DNA of 16,888 nt from an uncultured Collinsella sp. (GTDB taxonomy: Bacteria > Actinomycetota > Coriobacteriia > Coriobacteriales > Coriobacteriaceae): positions 1 to 16,888 of the forward strand of contig URKH01000044.1 in assembly GCA_900548255.1 (NCBI GenBank), given 5' to 3'. Below are positions 7,098 through 14,030 of the stretch, piece after piece; positions within the stretch are counted from its first letter, which is position 1; each line of letters opens with the position of its first letter. The notes beneath the pieces are model-generated. The model was not told where the DNA came from and made no database searches. It worked only from the letters and a program-made list of their open reading frames with translations. The position numbers and the translations under genes are program-made.

Positions 7098-7123
7098 CAC
7101 ATTTGCCCAGAGGAGGTGACAAT

Positions 7124-7417
7124 ATGAAGGCTTATGAACTGCTGTTCTTTGTTGACCCGTCGCTCGACCCCGAGACTCGTCTCGCTGTTATGAAGCGTAT
7201 CGATACCACGATCGCTGAGGGCGCTGGCAAGGTCGACTCCGTTGACGAGTGGGGCAAGCGCAAGCTCGCCTACGAGATCAACGACCTCACCGATGGTGAC
7301 TACACCCTCATCAACTTCCACGCAGATCCTACCCAGATCGCCGAGCTTGATCGCGTCCTGCGCATCACCGACGCTGTGGTCCGCCACATGATCGTCCGTC
7401 GCGACGACCAGGAGTAA
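7124..7417 (+). CDS. rpsF: 30S ribosomal protein S6
   Basis: The 97-residue protein matches S6 throughout: the MKAYELLFFVDP opening strand, the DEWGKRKLAYEI segment (about 41-52) that lies at the interface with S18, and a closing strand ending in a basic and acidic tail. S6 binds the central domain of 16S rRNA together with S18. The start at 7124 is set by AGGAGGTG at 7111-7118; an upstream in-frame TTG at 7103 precedes that site and is not used. First gene of the rpsF-ssb-rpsR-rplI operon, with ssb 48 bases downstream. Confidence 0.97.
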   Translation: MKAYELLFFVDPSLDPETRLAVMKRIDTTIAEGAGKVDSVDEWGKRKLAYEINDLTDGDYTLINFHADPTQIAELDRVLRITDAVVRHMIVRRDDQE

Positions 7418-7465
7418 GACTGTCGTTTTGGACTGGGCTTGTGCCCCAAGAGGAAGTAGTGAGTT

Positions 7466-7918
7466 ATGAGCATCAATCGAGTGAACATCACCGGTAACCT
7501 CACGCGTGATCCCGAGCTGCGCGCCACCGCCGGCGGAACCCAGGTTCTGTCCTTTGGCGTCGCCGTGAACGATCGTCGCCGCAACGCGCAGACTGGCGAG
7601 TGGGAGGACTATCCCAACTTTGTCGACTGCACCATGTTCGGCACCCGCGCCGAGGCCGTGAGCCGTTTCCTGGCAAAGGGAAACAAGGTCGCGATCGAGG
7701 GCAAGCTGCGCTACAGCTCTTGGGAGCGCGACGGTCAGCGCCGGAGCAAGCTTGAGGTCATCGTCGATGAGATCGAGTTTATGAGCTCCCGTGGTGGCCA
7801 GGGCGGCTACGATCAGGGCGGTTACGCCCCCGCAGCTCCCGCGCCCGCAGCACGTCCTGCCGCACCGGTGGCTACGCCGCCCGCGGTCGACGTCTACGAT
7901 GAGGACATCCCGTTCTAA
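7466..7918 (+). CDS. ssb: Single-stranded DNA-binding protein
   Basis: The 150-residue protein has the OB-fold DNA-binding domain at about 1-107, opening with MSINRVNITGNLTRDPELR. A Gly/Gln patch and a flexible Pro/Ala linker (about 108-143) follow, and the conserved acidic tip DEDIPF at the very end. The tip recruits replication and repair partners. The protein coats single-stranded DNA as a tetramer during replication, recombination and repair. Position between rpsF and rpsR is the classical one. An AGAGGAAG site lies about 9-11 bases before the ATG, somewhat far but acceptable. Confidence 0.97.
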   Translation: MSINRVNITGNLTRDPELRATAGGTQVLSFGVAVNDRRRNAQTGEWEDYPNFVDCTMFGTRAEAVSRFLAKGNKVAIEGKLRYSSWERDGQRRSKLEVIVDEIEFMSSRGGQGGYDQGGYAPAAPAPAARPAAPVATPPAVDVYDEDIPF

Positions 7919-7948
7919 GGGTTGTTCACCTATTTTTGAGTGAGAGGC

Positions 7949-7971
7949 GGCTTCGGTTCGCCGAAGTAGCC
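7949..7971 (+). promoter_or_regulatory. Hairpin between ssb and rpsR
   Basis: A 6-bp stem (7951-7956 with 7961-7966) closes a TTCG tetraloop and is extended by further pairs around a TA bulge. No T run follows, so it is not a terminator. It may protect or process the mRNA, or tune rpsR translation. The function is unknown. Confidence 0.45.
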
Positions 7972-7990
7972 AAATGAAAGGTATTTTGAC

Positions 7991-8257
7991 ATGGCTAATG
8001 ATTTTTCTGCACGTCAGCCGCGTCGTAAGTACTGCCAGTTCTGCAAGGAGAACACTGAGTTCATCGACTATAAGGACACTCAGCTTCTCCGTAAGTACAT
8101 GACCGACCGTGGCAAGATCAAGCCCCGTCGCGTCACTGGCGCTTGCACGCAGCATCAGCATGACATCGCCAACGCCATCAAGCGCGCCCGCGAGATGGCT
8201 CTCCTGCCGTACACCGTCCCCGTGGTTTCCTCTCGTGGCAACCGCGATCGCGGCTAA
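7991..8257 (+). CDS. rpsR: 30S ribosomal protein S18, cysteine-containing form
   Basis: The 88-residue protein has the S18 core (RRKYCQFCKEN, then IDYKDTQLLRKYMTDRGKI, then RRVTGAC). It carries Cys15, Cys18, Cys52 and His55, the pattern expected of the zinc-binding form of S18; many bacteria have a form without these cysteines. S18 pairs with S6 on the 30S platform. GAAAGG at about 7976-7981 serves as ribosome site. rplI begins 15 bases after its stop. Zinc binding is inferred from the residues only. Confidence 0.97.
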   Translation: MANDFSARQPRRKYCQFCKENTEFIDYKDTQLLRKYMTDRGKIKPRRVTGACTQHQHDIANAIKRAREMALLPYTVPVVSSRGNRDRG

Positions 8258-8272
8258 GAAGGGAGACGCATC

Positions 8273-8812
8273 ATGAAGGTTATTCTTCTCGATGAGATCA
8301 AGGGCAAGGGCGGCGAGGGTGACGTCGTAGAGGTCGCTCAGGGTTACGCTGAGAACTTCCTGTTCCCCAAGAAGCTCGCTGTTGCCGCCACCAAGGGCAA
8401 CCTCAAGCAGCTTGACGAGCGTCGCAACAACATCGCCAAGCGCGAGGCCGTCCGTCTGGCTACCGCCAATGAGACCAAGGCTGCCTTTGAGGGCAAGACG
8501 GTCACCGTTGACGTCAAGGTCGGCGACGAGGGCATCCTCTTTGGCTCCGTTACCGCCGCTATGATCGCTGACGCCATCAAGGCTCAGCTCGGTATGGACA
8601 TCGACCGCAAGCGCGTCGAGCTCGGTAAGCCCATCAAGGTTGCCGGTGCCCACACCGTTGCCATCTCGCTGTACCGCGAGATCAAGGCCGAGGTTGTCGT
8701 TCTCGTCGGCGTTACCGCCGAGGAGCTCGCTGCCGAGGCTGAGGTCGAGGAGGCCGCTGAGGTCGCCGAGGCCGAGACCGCCGAGGTCGAGACTGAGGCT
8801 GCTGCCGAGTAG
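8273..8812 (+). CDS. rplI: 50S ribosomal protein L9 with acidic tail
   Basis: Residues 1-148 are a standard L9: the N-terminal 23S rRNA-binding domain with KGKGGEGDVVEVAQGYAENFLFPKKLA (about 10-36, split here by no gap), a long connecting helix rich in Lys/Arg/Ala, and the C-terminal domain. L9 is usually about 150 residues. This one has 31 more (149-179), made only of Ala, Glu, Val, Thr and Leu and strongly acidic. GAAGGGAG lies just before the ATG. It ends the ribosomal operon and is followed by a strong terminator. The stretch is not a frameshift product, since the codon use is like the rest. Confidence 0.96.
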   Translation: MKVILLDEIKGKGGEGDVVEVAQGYAENFLFPKKLAVAATKGNLKQLDERRNNIAKREAVRLATANETKAAFEGKTVTVDVKVGDEGILFGSVTAAMIADAIKAQLGMDIDRKRVELGKPIKVAGAHTVAISLYREIKAEVVVLVGVTAEELAAEAEVEEAAEVAEAETAEVETEAAAE

Positions 8813-8844
8813 CATTTGCTGCAACGCAACAATCTTGTTCTAAG

Positions 8845-8883
8845 AAGGGCGCTCTGGGAAACCAGGGCGCCCTTTTGTTTTTT
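8845..8883 (+). terminator. Terminator of the rpsF-rplI operon
   Basis: A 13-bp stem (8845-8857 with 8862-8874, one G-U pair) is capped by a GAAA tetraloop and followed by TTTTGTTTTTT. This is a very strong rho-independent terminator and separates dnaB from the ribosomal operon. Confidence 0.92.
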
Positions 8884-8919
8884 GCGCTGAGTGAGTGTCA
8901 TGGTGAACGTTGCGTCGAA

Positions 8920-8935
8920 GTCCTATATACAGGAC
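8920..8935. promoter_or_regulatory. 16-bp dyad upstream of dnaB
   Basis: GTCCT and AGGAC flank a TATA-centred core in a near-perfect palindrome, about 100 bases before dnaB. It could be an operator or include a -10 box, but no matching -35 box at standard spacing is seen. The dnaB promoter itself was not identified. Confidence 0.35.
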
Positions 8936-9036
8936 CGTTCATCCGTTTGGTTCGGTGATGATTGGCGGCGCGCGGCGCGTTTTGGGACCGTGGCTGATAC
9001 TATGGATGCTCGCAAGCGATATGAATGAGGATGCTC

Positions 9037-10428
9037 ATGGCATATGACGATAGGGAGACCGGGCTGACGGTTGAGGACCGCGGCTCCAAGTTGGGTCTTC
9101 CCCAAAACCAAGATGCAGAGGCCAATGTACTGGCCGCTATGCTGCTATCGCCCGAGGTGGTCGAAGAGGCCCAGGTCGAGCTGCAGCCCGATGACTTCTA
9201 CCGGCCCATTCATAAGACCATCTATACCGCGATGGTCGATATGTACAACAGCCGCATTCCCATCGACTCCATCTCGCTGATCGATTACCTGCGAAGCATC
9301 AACAAGCTTGATGCCGTGGGCGGCGAGGCCTACATTTTGGAGTTGATGGGTCAGACCCTGTCGCTCGTCAACTGGCAGCACCATGCCGCTATCGTTCGCC
9401 GCGATTCGATGCTGCGTGAGCTGATCGGCGCCACCAACGAGATCAACGCGCTGGCCTATAACGCTCCCACCGATACCAAAGAGGTCGTGGAGCTGGCCGA
9501 GAGCAAGCTGCTCAAGGTCACGGCACGCGAGGTCAAGTCGAGCTACAAGACGCTGACCGAGTTTATGGTCGAGGCCTATAACGAGGCCGAGGAAGTGTGC
9601 CAGGCCGGTGGCCAGGCTGCGGGAGTGCCCACGGGCTTCCCGTCACTCGACCGCATGCTCATGGGTTTTCGCGAGGGCCAGCTCATCATCATCGGCGCCC
9701 GCCCTGCTGTGGGTAAGACGTCGTTCGCCCTGAATCTGGCGCTCAACGCTGCCGCGGCCGGTTATACCGTCGGCTTCTTCTCGCTGGAGATGTCGGGCAA
9801 GGAAATTGCCCAGCGTCTGATTTGCGCCTACGCCATGATTTCGATCAGTGACTTCCGCATGGGCCGCATTAGCCCCGAACAGTGGGCCAATATCAACGAG
9901 GCCACGCAGACCTTGTCCAAGCTCGATATTCTGATTGACGATACGCCCGGCACCACAGTGACCGAGATTCGCGCCAAGAGCCGCCGCATGCTCCACAACA
10001 AGGAGAAGGCCATCATCATCCTGGACTACCTGCAGCTGGTGAGTCCTCCGCCGGGACGCCGCTCCGAGAGCCGTACCGTCGAGGTCTCCGAGATGTCGCG
10101 TGGTCTGAAGATCATGGCCAAGGAGCTCAAGATCCCGCTCATCGCGCTGTCGCAGCTCTCGCGTCAGGTCGAATCCCGTACCGGCAAGCGCCCGCAGCTT
10201 TCCGACCTTCGTGAATCGGGCTCCATCGAGCAGGACGCCGATATCGTTATGTTCTTGGACCGCTCCGCCGACGAGGCCGAAGCCTCGCGCGACGATCGAC
10301 CCGACGAGGGCGTTACGCGTATTGTCGTGGCCAAGAACCGTTCGGGCCCGATCGGCGACGTCGACCTGATGTTCCTGCCGGCATCCACGAAGTTCTATGA
10401 GCTTGATGGGGCACATGCCGAGGAGTAG
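9037..10428 (+). CDS. dnaB: Replicative DNA helicase DnaB
   Basis: The 463-residue protein has the N-terminal helicase-primase interaction domain (about 23-125), a linker and the RecA-like ATPase domain. Walker A GARPAVGKTS is at 220-229, the catalytic glutamate lies in SLEMS (E251), Walker B in IIILDYLQL (D330), the LSQLSR motif at 371-376, and a KNRSGP segment near 433-438 holds the arginine finger. It unwinds DNA as a hexamer ahead of the replication fork. No intein interrupts the ATPase motifs, though DnaB is a frequent intein host. GAGG at 9027-9030 favours the ATG at 9037 over in-frame ATGs at 9025 and 9031. The position after rplI is common in bacteria. Confidence 0.98.
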   Translation: MAYDDRETGLTVEDRGSKLGLPQNQDAEANVLAAMLLSPEVVEEAQVELQPDDFYRPIHKTIYTAMVDMYNSRIPIDSISLIDYLRSINKLDAVGGEAYILELMGQTLSLVNWQHHAAIVRRDSMLRELIGATNEINALAYNAPTDTKEVVELAESKLLKVTAREVKSSYKTLTEFMVEAYNEAEEVCQAGGQAAGVPTGFPSLDRMLMGFREGQLIIIGARPAVGKTSFALNLALNAAAAGYTVGFFSLEMSGKEIAQRLICAYAMISISDFRMGRISPEQWANINEATQTLSKLDILIDDTPGTTVTEIRAKSRRMLHNKEKAIIILDYLQLVSPPPGRRSESRTVEVSEMSRGLKIMAKELKIPLIALSQLSRQVESRTGKRPQLSDLRESGSIEQDADIVMFLDRSADEAEASRDDRPDEGVTRIVVAKNRSGPIGDVDLMFLPASTKFYELDGAHAEE

Positions 10429-10455
10429 GACAGGCACCCGTTGCACGGGTATACT
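10427..10455 (+). promoter_or_regulatory. Promoter of purA overlapping the dnaB stop
   Basis: AGGACA at 10427-10432 (4 of 6) and TATACT at 10450-10455 (5 of 6) are separated by 17 bp. The -35 box begins inside the dnaB stop codon. Transcription would begin about 60 bases before purA. Confidence 0.5.
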
Positions 10456-10521
10456 GGGAATGTTTTGTGCTTCTGCGTGCCGGCGTGGCGCGTAGACAGT
10501 CCATGAATGTAAGGAGTAAAC

Positions 10522-11808
10522 ATGCCGTCAACCGTTTTGGTCGGTGCCCAGTGGGGCGATGAGGGCAAGGGTAAGATTTGCGACCTGGTCGCCGGCGACT
10601 TCGATGCCGTCGTGCGCTACTCGGGCGGCAACAACGCCGGTCACACCATCGTCGTCAACGGCAAGAAGTACGGCCTGCACCAGGTGCCCTCCGGCATCAT
10701 GTATTCCGACCACGTGTCGGTGATCGGTAACGGCTGCGTCGTCAACCCCAAGGTTGTCCTTGAGGAGATCGACATGTTCGAGGCCGACGGCATCACCACC
10801 AAGAACCTCAAGATCAGTGGCAACGCGCATGTCATCATGCCGTACCACATCGATCTGGATGGCGCCTTTGAGCAGAAGCTCGGCAAGAAGAACATCGGTA
10901 CCACCAAGCGCGGCATTGGTCCGTGCTATCAGGACAAGATGGCCCGCATTGGCCTGCGCATGCAGGACATGCTGGACGAGACGCTGTTCCGCGACAAGCT
11001 GGAGACCGCTCTCGCCCGCGTGAACCCCGAGCTCGAGCTCATCTACAACCTGCCCACCTACACCGTGGACCAGATTTGCGACGAGTACCTGCCGATGGCC
11101 GAGCGCCTGCGCCCCTACATCACCGAGACGAGCCTGCTGCTCAACAACATGATCGATGAGGGCAAGAACCTGCTGTTTGAGGGCGCCCAGGCGACGCTAC
11201 TCGACATCGACCACGGCACCTATCCGTACGTGACGTCTTCCAACTGCACCGCCGGCGGCGCCATCACCGGCTCCGGCGTGGGCATGAAGAACGTCGACCG
11301 CGTGCTGGGCGTCATGAAGGCCTATATCACCCGCGTCGGTTCGGGCCCCATGCCCACCGAGCTTTCCTATGAGTCCGAGGCTGGCCACACGCTGACCGAG
11401 GAGGGCTATGAGTACGGCGTGACCACCGGTCGCCGTCGTCGTTGCGGCTGGTTTGACGGCCCTATCGCCAACTATGCCTCGCGCGTCAACGGCCTCACCG
11501 ACATCGCCGTGACCAAGCTCGACGTGCTTTCGGCCTTCGACACCATCAAGGTGTGCGTGGCCTACGACGTCGATGGCGAGCGCTACACCAGCGTGCCCGA
11601 GCATCAGGTGCGCTTTGAGCATGCCAAGCCCATCTACGAGGAGCTCCCTGGCTGGAAGTGCGATATCACCGGTTGCCGCAGCTTTGACGAGCTGCCGCAG
11701 GAGGCTCAGGACTATGTGGCGTTTATCGAGGATCTGGCACACACCCGCGTGACGTTTATTGGCGTTGGCGCTGGTCGCGAGCAGATCATCAACCGATTCT
11801 GGAAGTAA
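10522..11808 (+). CDS. purA: Adenylosuccinate synthetase
   Basis: The 428-residue enzyme joins IMP and aspartate with GTP to make adenylosuccinate, the committed step to AMP. The phosphate loop GDEGKGK is at 12-18 with catalytic Asp13, and GHTI follows with catalytic His41, the same numbers as in the E. coli enzyme. The TTKRGIGPCY segment (about 131-140), GTYPYVTSSN and the RRRRCGW loop that binds substrate are intact. The length is that of the family. AAGGAG lies close before the ATG. It has its own probable promoter and a downstream hairpin, so it is likely a single-gene unit. Confidence 0.98.
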   Translation: MPSTVLVGAQWGDEGKGKICDLVAGDFDAVVRYSGGNNAGHTIVVNGKKYGLHQVPSGIMYSDHVSVIGNGCVVNPKVVLEEIDMFEADGITTKNLKISGNAHVIMPYHIDLDGAFEQKLGKKNIGTTKRGIGPCYQDKMARIGLRMQDMLDETLFRDKLETALARVNPELELIYNLPTYTVDQICDEYLPMAERLRPYITETSLLLNNMIDEGKNLLFEGAQATLLDIDHGTYPYVTSSNCTAGGAITGSGVGMKNVDRVLGVMKAYITRVGSGPMPTELSYESEAGHTLTEEGYEYGVTTGRRRRCGWFDGPIANYASRVNGLTDIAVTKLDVLSAFDTIKVCVAYDVDGERYTSVPEHQVRFEHAKPIYEELPGWKCDITGCRSFDELPQEAQDYVAFIEDLAHTRVTFIGVGAGREQIINRFWK

Positions 11809-11830
11809 TCGGGACTATTTGGTTATTGCG

Positions 11831-11875
11831 ATATACCCCTTTGCAGCCCGGACGGGCGGCCGAGGGGTATATTTG
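11831..11875 (+). terminator. Hairpin terminator after purA
   Basis: A perfect 10-bp outer stem (11831-11840 with 11863-11872) encloses a second small stem (11846-11849 with 11854-11857). The 3' side runs into ATTTGCTT, a weak T run, so termination may be partial and purD could receive read-through. Confidence 0.65.
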
Positions 11876-11926
11876 CTTGCAAAGGGCTCGCGTGGAGCGG
11901 GCCGTTAATCCATAGAGGAGGCACCC

Positions 11927-13231
11927 TTGAAGGCGGACACTCAAACCATCGACATCCTGTTGTTGGGCAGCGGCGGCCGTGAGCATGCTTTGGCAGCTAA
12001 GCTCGCAGCATCACCGCGCGCCGGCAAGCTCTACATCGCGCCGGGCAACGGCGGCACCGCGAGCTGTGGCGAGAACGTTGTTCTCGACGACTGCGATCCT
12101 GCGGCCGTGGCGGCGTTTGCGCAGAGCCATGGATGCGGACTCGTGGTAATTGGCCCCGAGGCTCCGCTCGTGGCGGGCGTGGCCGACGCCGTGCGTGCGG
12201 CGGGTATTCCCTGCTTTGGCCCGGGTGCCGAGGGCGCCCAGATGGAGGGCTCCAAGCTGTTCTCCAAGCAGCTCATGGAGCGTGCGGGCATTCCGACGGC
12301 AGCCTACGGCTCGTTTACCGACGAGGCTTCGGCTCTCGCCTACGTGCGTGAGCAGGGCGCTCCGTTGGTCGTGAAGGCTGACGGTCTTGCCGCTGGCAAG
12401 GGTGTTATCGTGGCAACCGAGCTTTCGCAGGCCGAGGAGGCCGTGCGCGAGTGCTTTGGCGGCACCTTTGGCGATGCCGGCAACACCGTGGTCATCGAGG
12501 AGATGCTGACCGGCCCCGAGTGCTCGCTGCTGGCCTTTACCGACGGCAAGACCGTGCGTCCCATGGCCACCTCGCAGGACCACAAGCGCGCGCTCGAGGG
12601 CGACAAGGGCCCCAACACCGGCGGCATGGGCGTCTACAGTCCGGTGCCCATCGTGACCGACGAGGAGCACGCCACGATGGTGGCGGTCATGGAGCAGACC
12701 GTGGCCGAGCTCGCTGCCGAGGGCATCGACTACCGCGGCTGCCTGTACGGCGGCTTTATGCTCACGCCTGCCGGCCCCAAGGTGCTGGAGTTCAATGCTC
12801 GCTTTGGCGATCCCGAGACGCAGGTCGTGTTGCCGCGCCTTAAGAACGACCTGGTCGAGGTCATGCTCGCCTGCGCCAACTGCGAACTCGATCAGATTGA
12901 ACTCGACTGGCGCGACGAGTGGGCCGTGGCCGTTGTACTGACGAGTGCGGGCTACCCCGGCAGCTACGAGAAAGGCAAGGTCATCACCGGTATCGCCGAC
13001 GCCGAGGCCATGGAGAACGTGACTGTGTACCATGCCGGCACCGCCGTGGTGGACGGTCAGCTCGTGACCAATGGTGGCCGCGTGCTTGCCGTGACCGCGC
13101 TGGGCGACACGTTCGAGAACGCTCGCAACCTTGCTTACGATGCCTGCGAGAAGATTGATTTTGAGGGCAAGACCCTGCGTCACGACATCGGTCTGCGTGC
13201 ACTGCGTGGCCGCGACGCCTGGGATGCCTAA
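11927..13231 (+). CDS. purD: Phosphoribosylamine-glycine ligase (GAR synthetase)
   Basis: The 434-residue ATP-grasp enzyme joins phosphoribosylamine and glycine with ATP, the second step of purine synthesis. GSGGREHA is at 14-21, PGNGGT at 39-44, the ATP-grasp segment KADGLAAGKGV at 150-160, a metal-binding EE at 191-192, NTGGMG at 230-235 and EFNARFGDPE at 288-297. The start codon is TTG at 11927, fixed by AGAGGAGG at 11914-11921; no ATG lies nearby in frame. The rare start may lower expression. A Nudix gene follows after 21 bases, so the two are probably co-transcribed. No clear promoter was found in front. Confidence 0.97.
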   Translation: MKADTQTIDILLLGSGGREHALAAKLAASPRAGKLYIAPGNGGTASCGENVVLDDCDPAAVAAFAQSHGCGLVVIGPEAPLVAGVADAVRAAGIPCFGPGAEGAQMEGSKLFSKQLMERAGIPTAAYGSFTDEASALAYVREQGAPLVVKADGLAAGKGVIVATELSQAEEAVRECFGGTFGDAGNTVVIEEMLTGPECSLLAFTDGKTVRPMATSQDHKRALEGDKGPNTGGMGVYSPVPIVTDEEHATMVAVMEQTVAELAAEGIDYRGCLYGGFMLTPAGPKVLEFNARFGDPETQVVLPRLKNDLVEVMLACANCELDQIELDWRDEWAVAVVLTSAGYPGSYEKGKVITGIADAEAMENVTVYHAGTAVVDGQLVTNGGRVLAVTALGDTFENARNLAYDACEKIDFEGKTLRHDIGLRALRGRDAWDA

Positions 13232-13252
13232 AGTCCGAGAGGAATGAGACGG

Positions 13253-13948
13253 ATGGACGAGAAGAACGAAGAACTCGTGGACGCGCAGATCGTCGAGGAG
13301 GACAGCCGCATGTATGGGCACGTCGAGGGCGAGCCTGGTGGCGAGGTCGCTGACGAGCCGGCGCTGGTGCTGGGCGACGACGACCCGCACGATGCCGAGC
13401 TGCACGAGAAGATTCTTTCGGAGGAGTGCGCCTGGAAGGGCAAGATCCTCGACGTCCACCGTCTTGAGGTTGAGCTGCCCAACGGTCGCCGCAGCGCCCG
13501 CGATATCGTTCGCCATCCGGGTGCGGCGGCCGTTGTGGCACTGACCGAGAGCGGCAAGATCGTACTGGTGCGTCAGTACCGCACCGCCATCGATCGCGTG
13601 ACGGTCGAGATTCCCGCCGGCAAGCTCGACCCGGGCGAGGACCCGCTCGATTGCGCCAAGCGCGAGCTGCATGAGGAGACGGGCTTTAGGGCTGGTCGTA
13701 TTCGCTTTTTGACGTCGATTGTCACGTCCTGCGGTTTTTGCGATGAGATCATCCACATCTACTTGGCTACCAAGCTCGAGTTCGACGCGCCCAACCCCGA
13801 CGATGACGAGTTTGTCAACGTGGACCTGGTGCCGCTGCACGAGCTGATCGACGCCGTGCTCGACGGCAAGATCGAAGACGCCAAGACCGTCGTGGGCGCC
13901 TTGGCCTGCGATAGCATCGCGCACCGCCTTGGGGGCGCGGAGCTTTAA
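13253..13948 (+). CDS. Nudix hydrolase, ADP-ribose pyrophosphatase type
   Basis: The 231-residue protein carries a complete Nudix box at 123-145 (G, E129, R137-E138, E141-E142, G144), preceded by the VLVRQYR and EIPAG segments typical of ADP-ribose pyrophosphatases. These hydrolyse ADP-ribose to AMP and ribose 5-phosphate. Residues 1-50 are an extra, strongly acidic leader that most relatives lack. The start at 13253 is chosen because AGGA at 13240-13243 is nine bases before it; an ATG at 13244 directly abuts that site. It follows purD by 21 bases. Ribose 5-phosphate and AMP link loosely to purine synthesis, but this connection is inferred, and the substrate could be another nucleoside diphosphate. 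Confidence 0.9.
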   Translation: MDEKNEELVDAQIVEEDSRMYGHVEGEPGGEVADEPALVLGDDDPHDAELHEKILSEECAWKGKILDVHRLEVELPNGRRSARDIVRHPGAAAVVALTESGKIVLVRQYRTAIDRVTVEIPAGKLDPGEDPLDCAKRELHEETGFRAGRIRFLTSIVTSCGFCDEIIHIYLATKLEFDAPNPDDDEFVNVDLVPLHELIDAVLDGKIEDAKTVVGALACDSIAHRLGGAEL

Positions 13949-13960
13949 CGAGTGGGGATA

Positions 13961-14005
13961 GCCCTGGGACAAGTACTGCTGATTGCTTTGTCCCAGGGCC
14001 TTACG
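13961..14005 (+). terminator. Hairpin after the purD-Nudix unit
   Basis: A perfect 12-bp stem (13961-13972 with 13988-13999) with a 15-base loop starts 12 bases after the Nudix stop codon. The following bases, CTTACGTTGTT, are only partly T-rich, so it may be an imperfect terminator or an mRNA-stabilising stem. Confidence 0.6.
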
Positions 14006-14030
14006 TTGTTGATATTTCTTTGAGGATCAC

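Noticed and set aside
6759..7100. A 113-codon minus-strand frame and a 66-codon plus-strand frame (6768-6968) in the gene-free stretch
   Set aside because: Neither has a ribosome site, the codon use is unlike neighbouring genes, and composition is rich in Cys, His and Gln with no motif. They overlap the probable rpsF leader.
7052..8824. A 590-codon minus-strand frame across rpsF-ssb-rpsR-rplI
   Set aside because: It spans four well-defined plus-strand genes and their intergenic gaps and has no recognisable motif, so it is a codon-bias shadow.
9694..10062. Intein in DnaB
   Set aside because: The Walker A, catalytic Glu and Walker B regions run without interruption and the length is that of a plain DnaB.
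10439..10455. TTGCAC at 10441-10446 as the -35 box for purA
   Set aside because: It is only three bases from the TATACT box. AGGACA at 10427 has the correct 17-bp spacing instead.
10522..13231. Purine riboswitch in front of purA or purD
   Set aside because: The short upstream gaps hold a promoter and a plain hairpin respectively; I see none of the conserved three-way junction bases of a purine riboswitch.
12011..13972. A 653-codon minus-strand frame across purD and the Nudix gene
   Set aside because: It is antisense to two genes with complete catalytic motifs. The His, Leu, Val, Gly-rich translation is typical of a GC-rich shadow.
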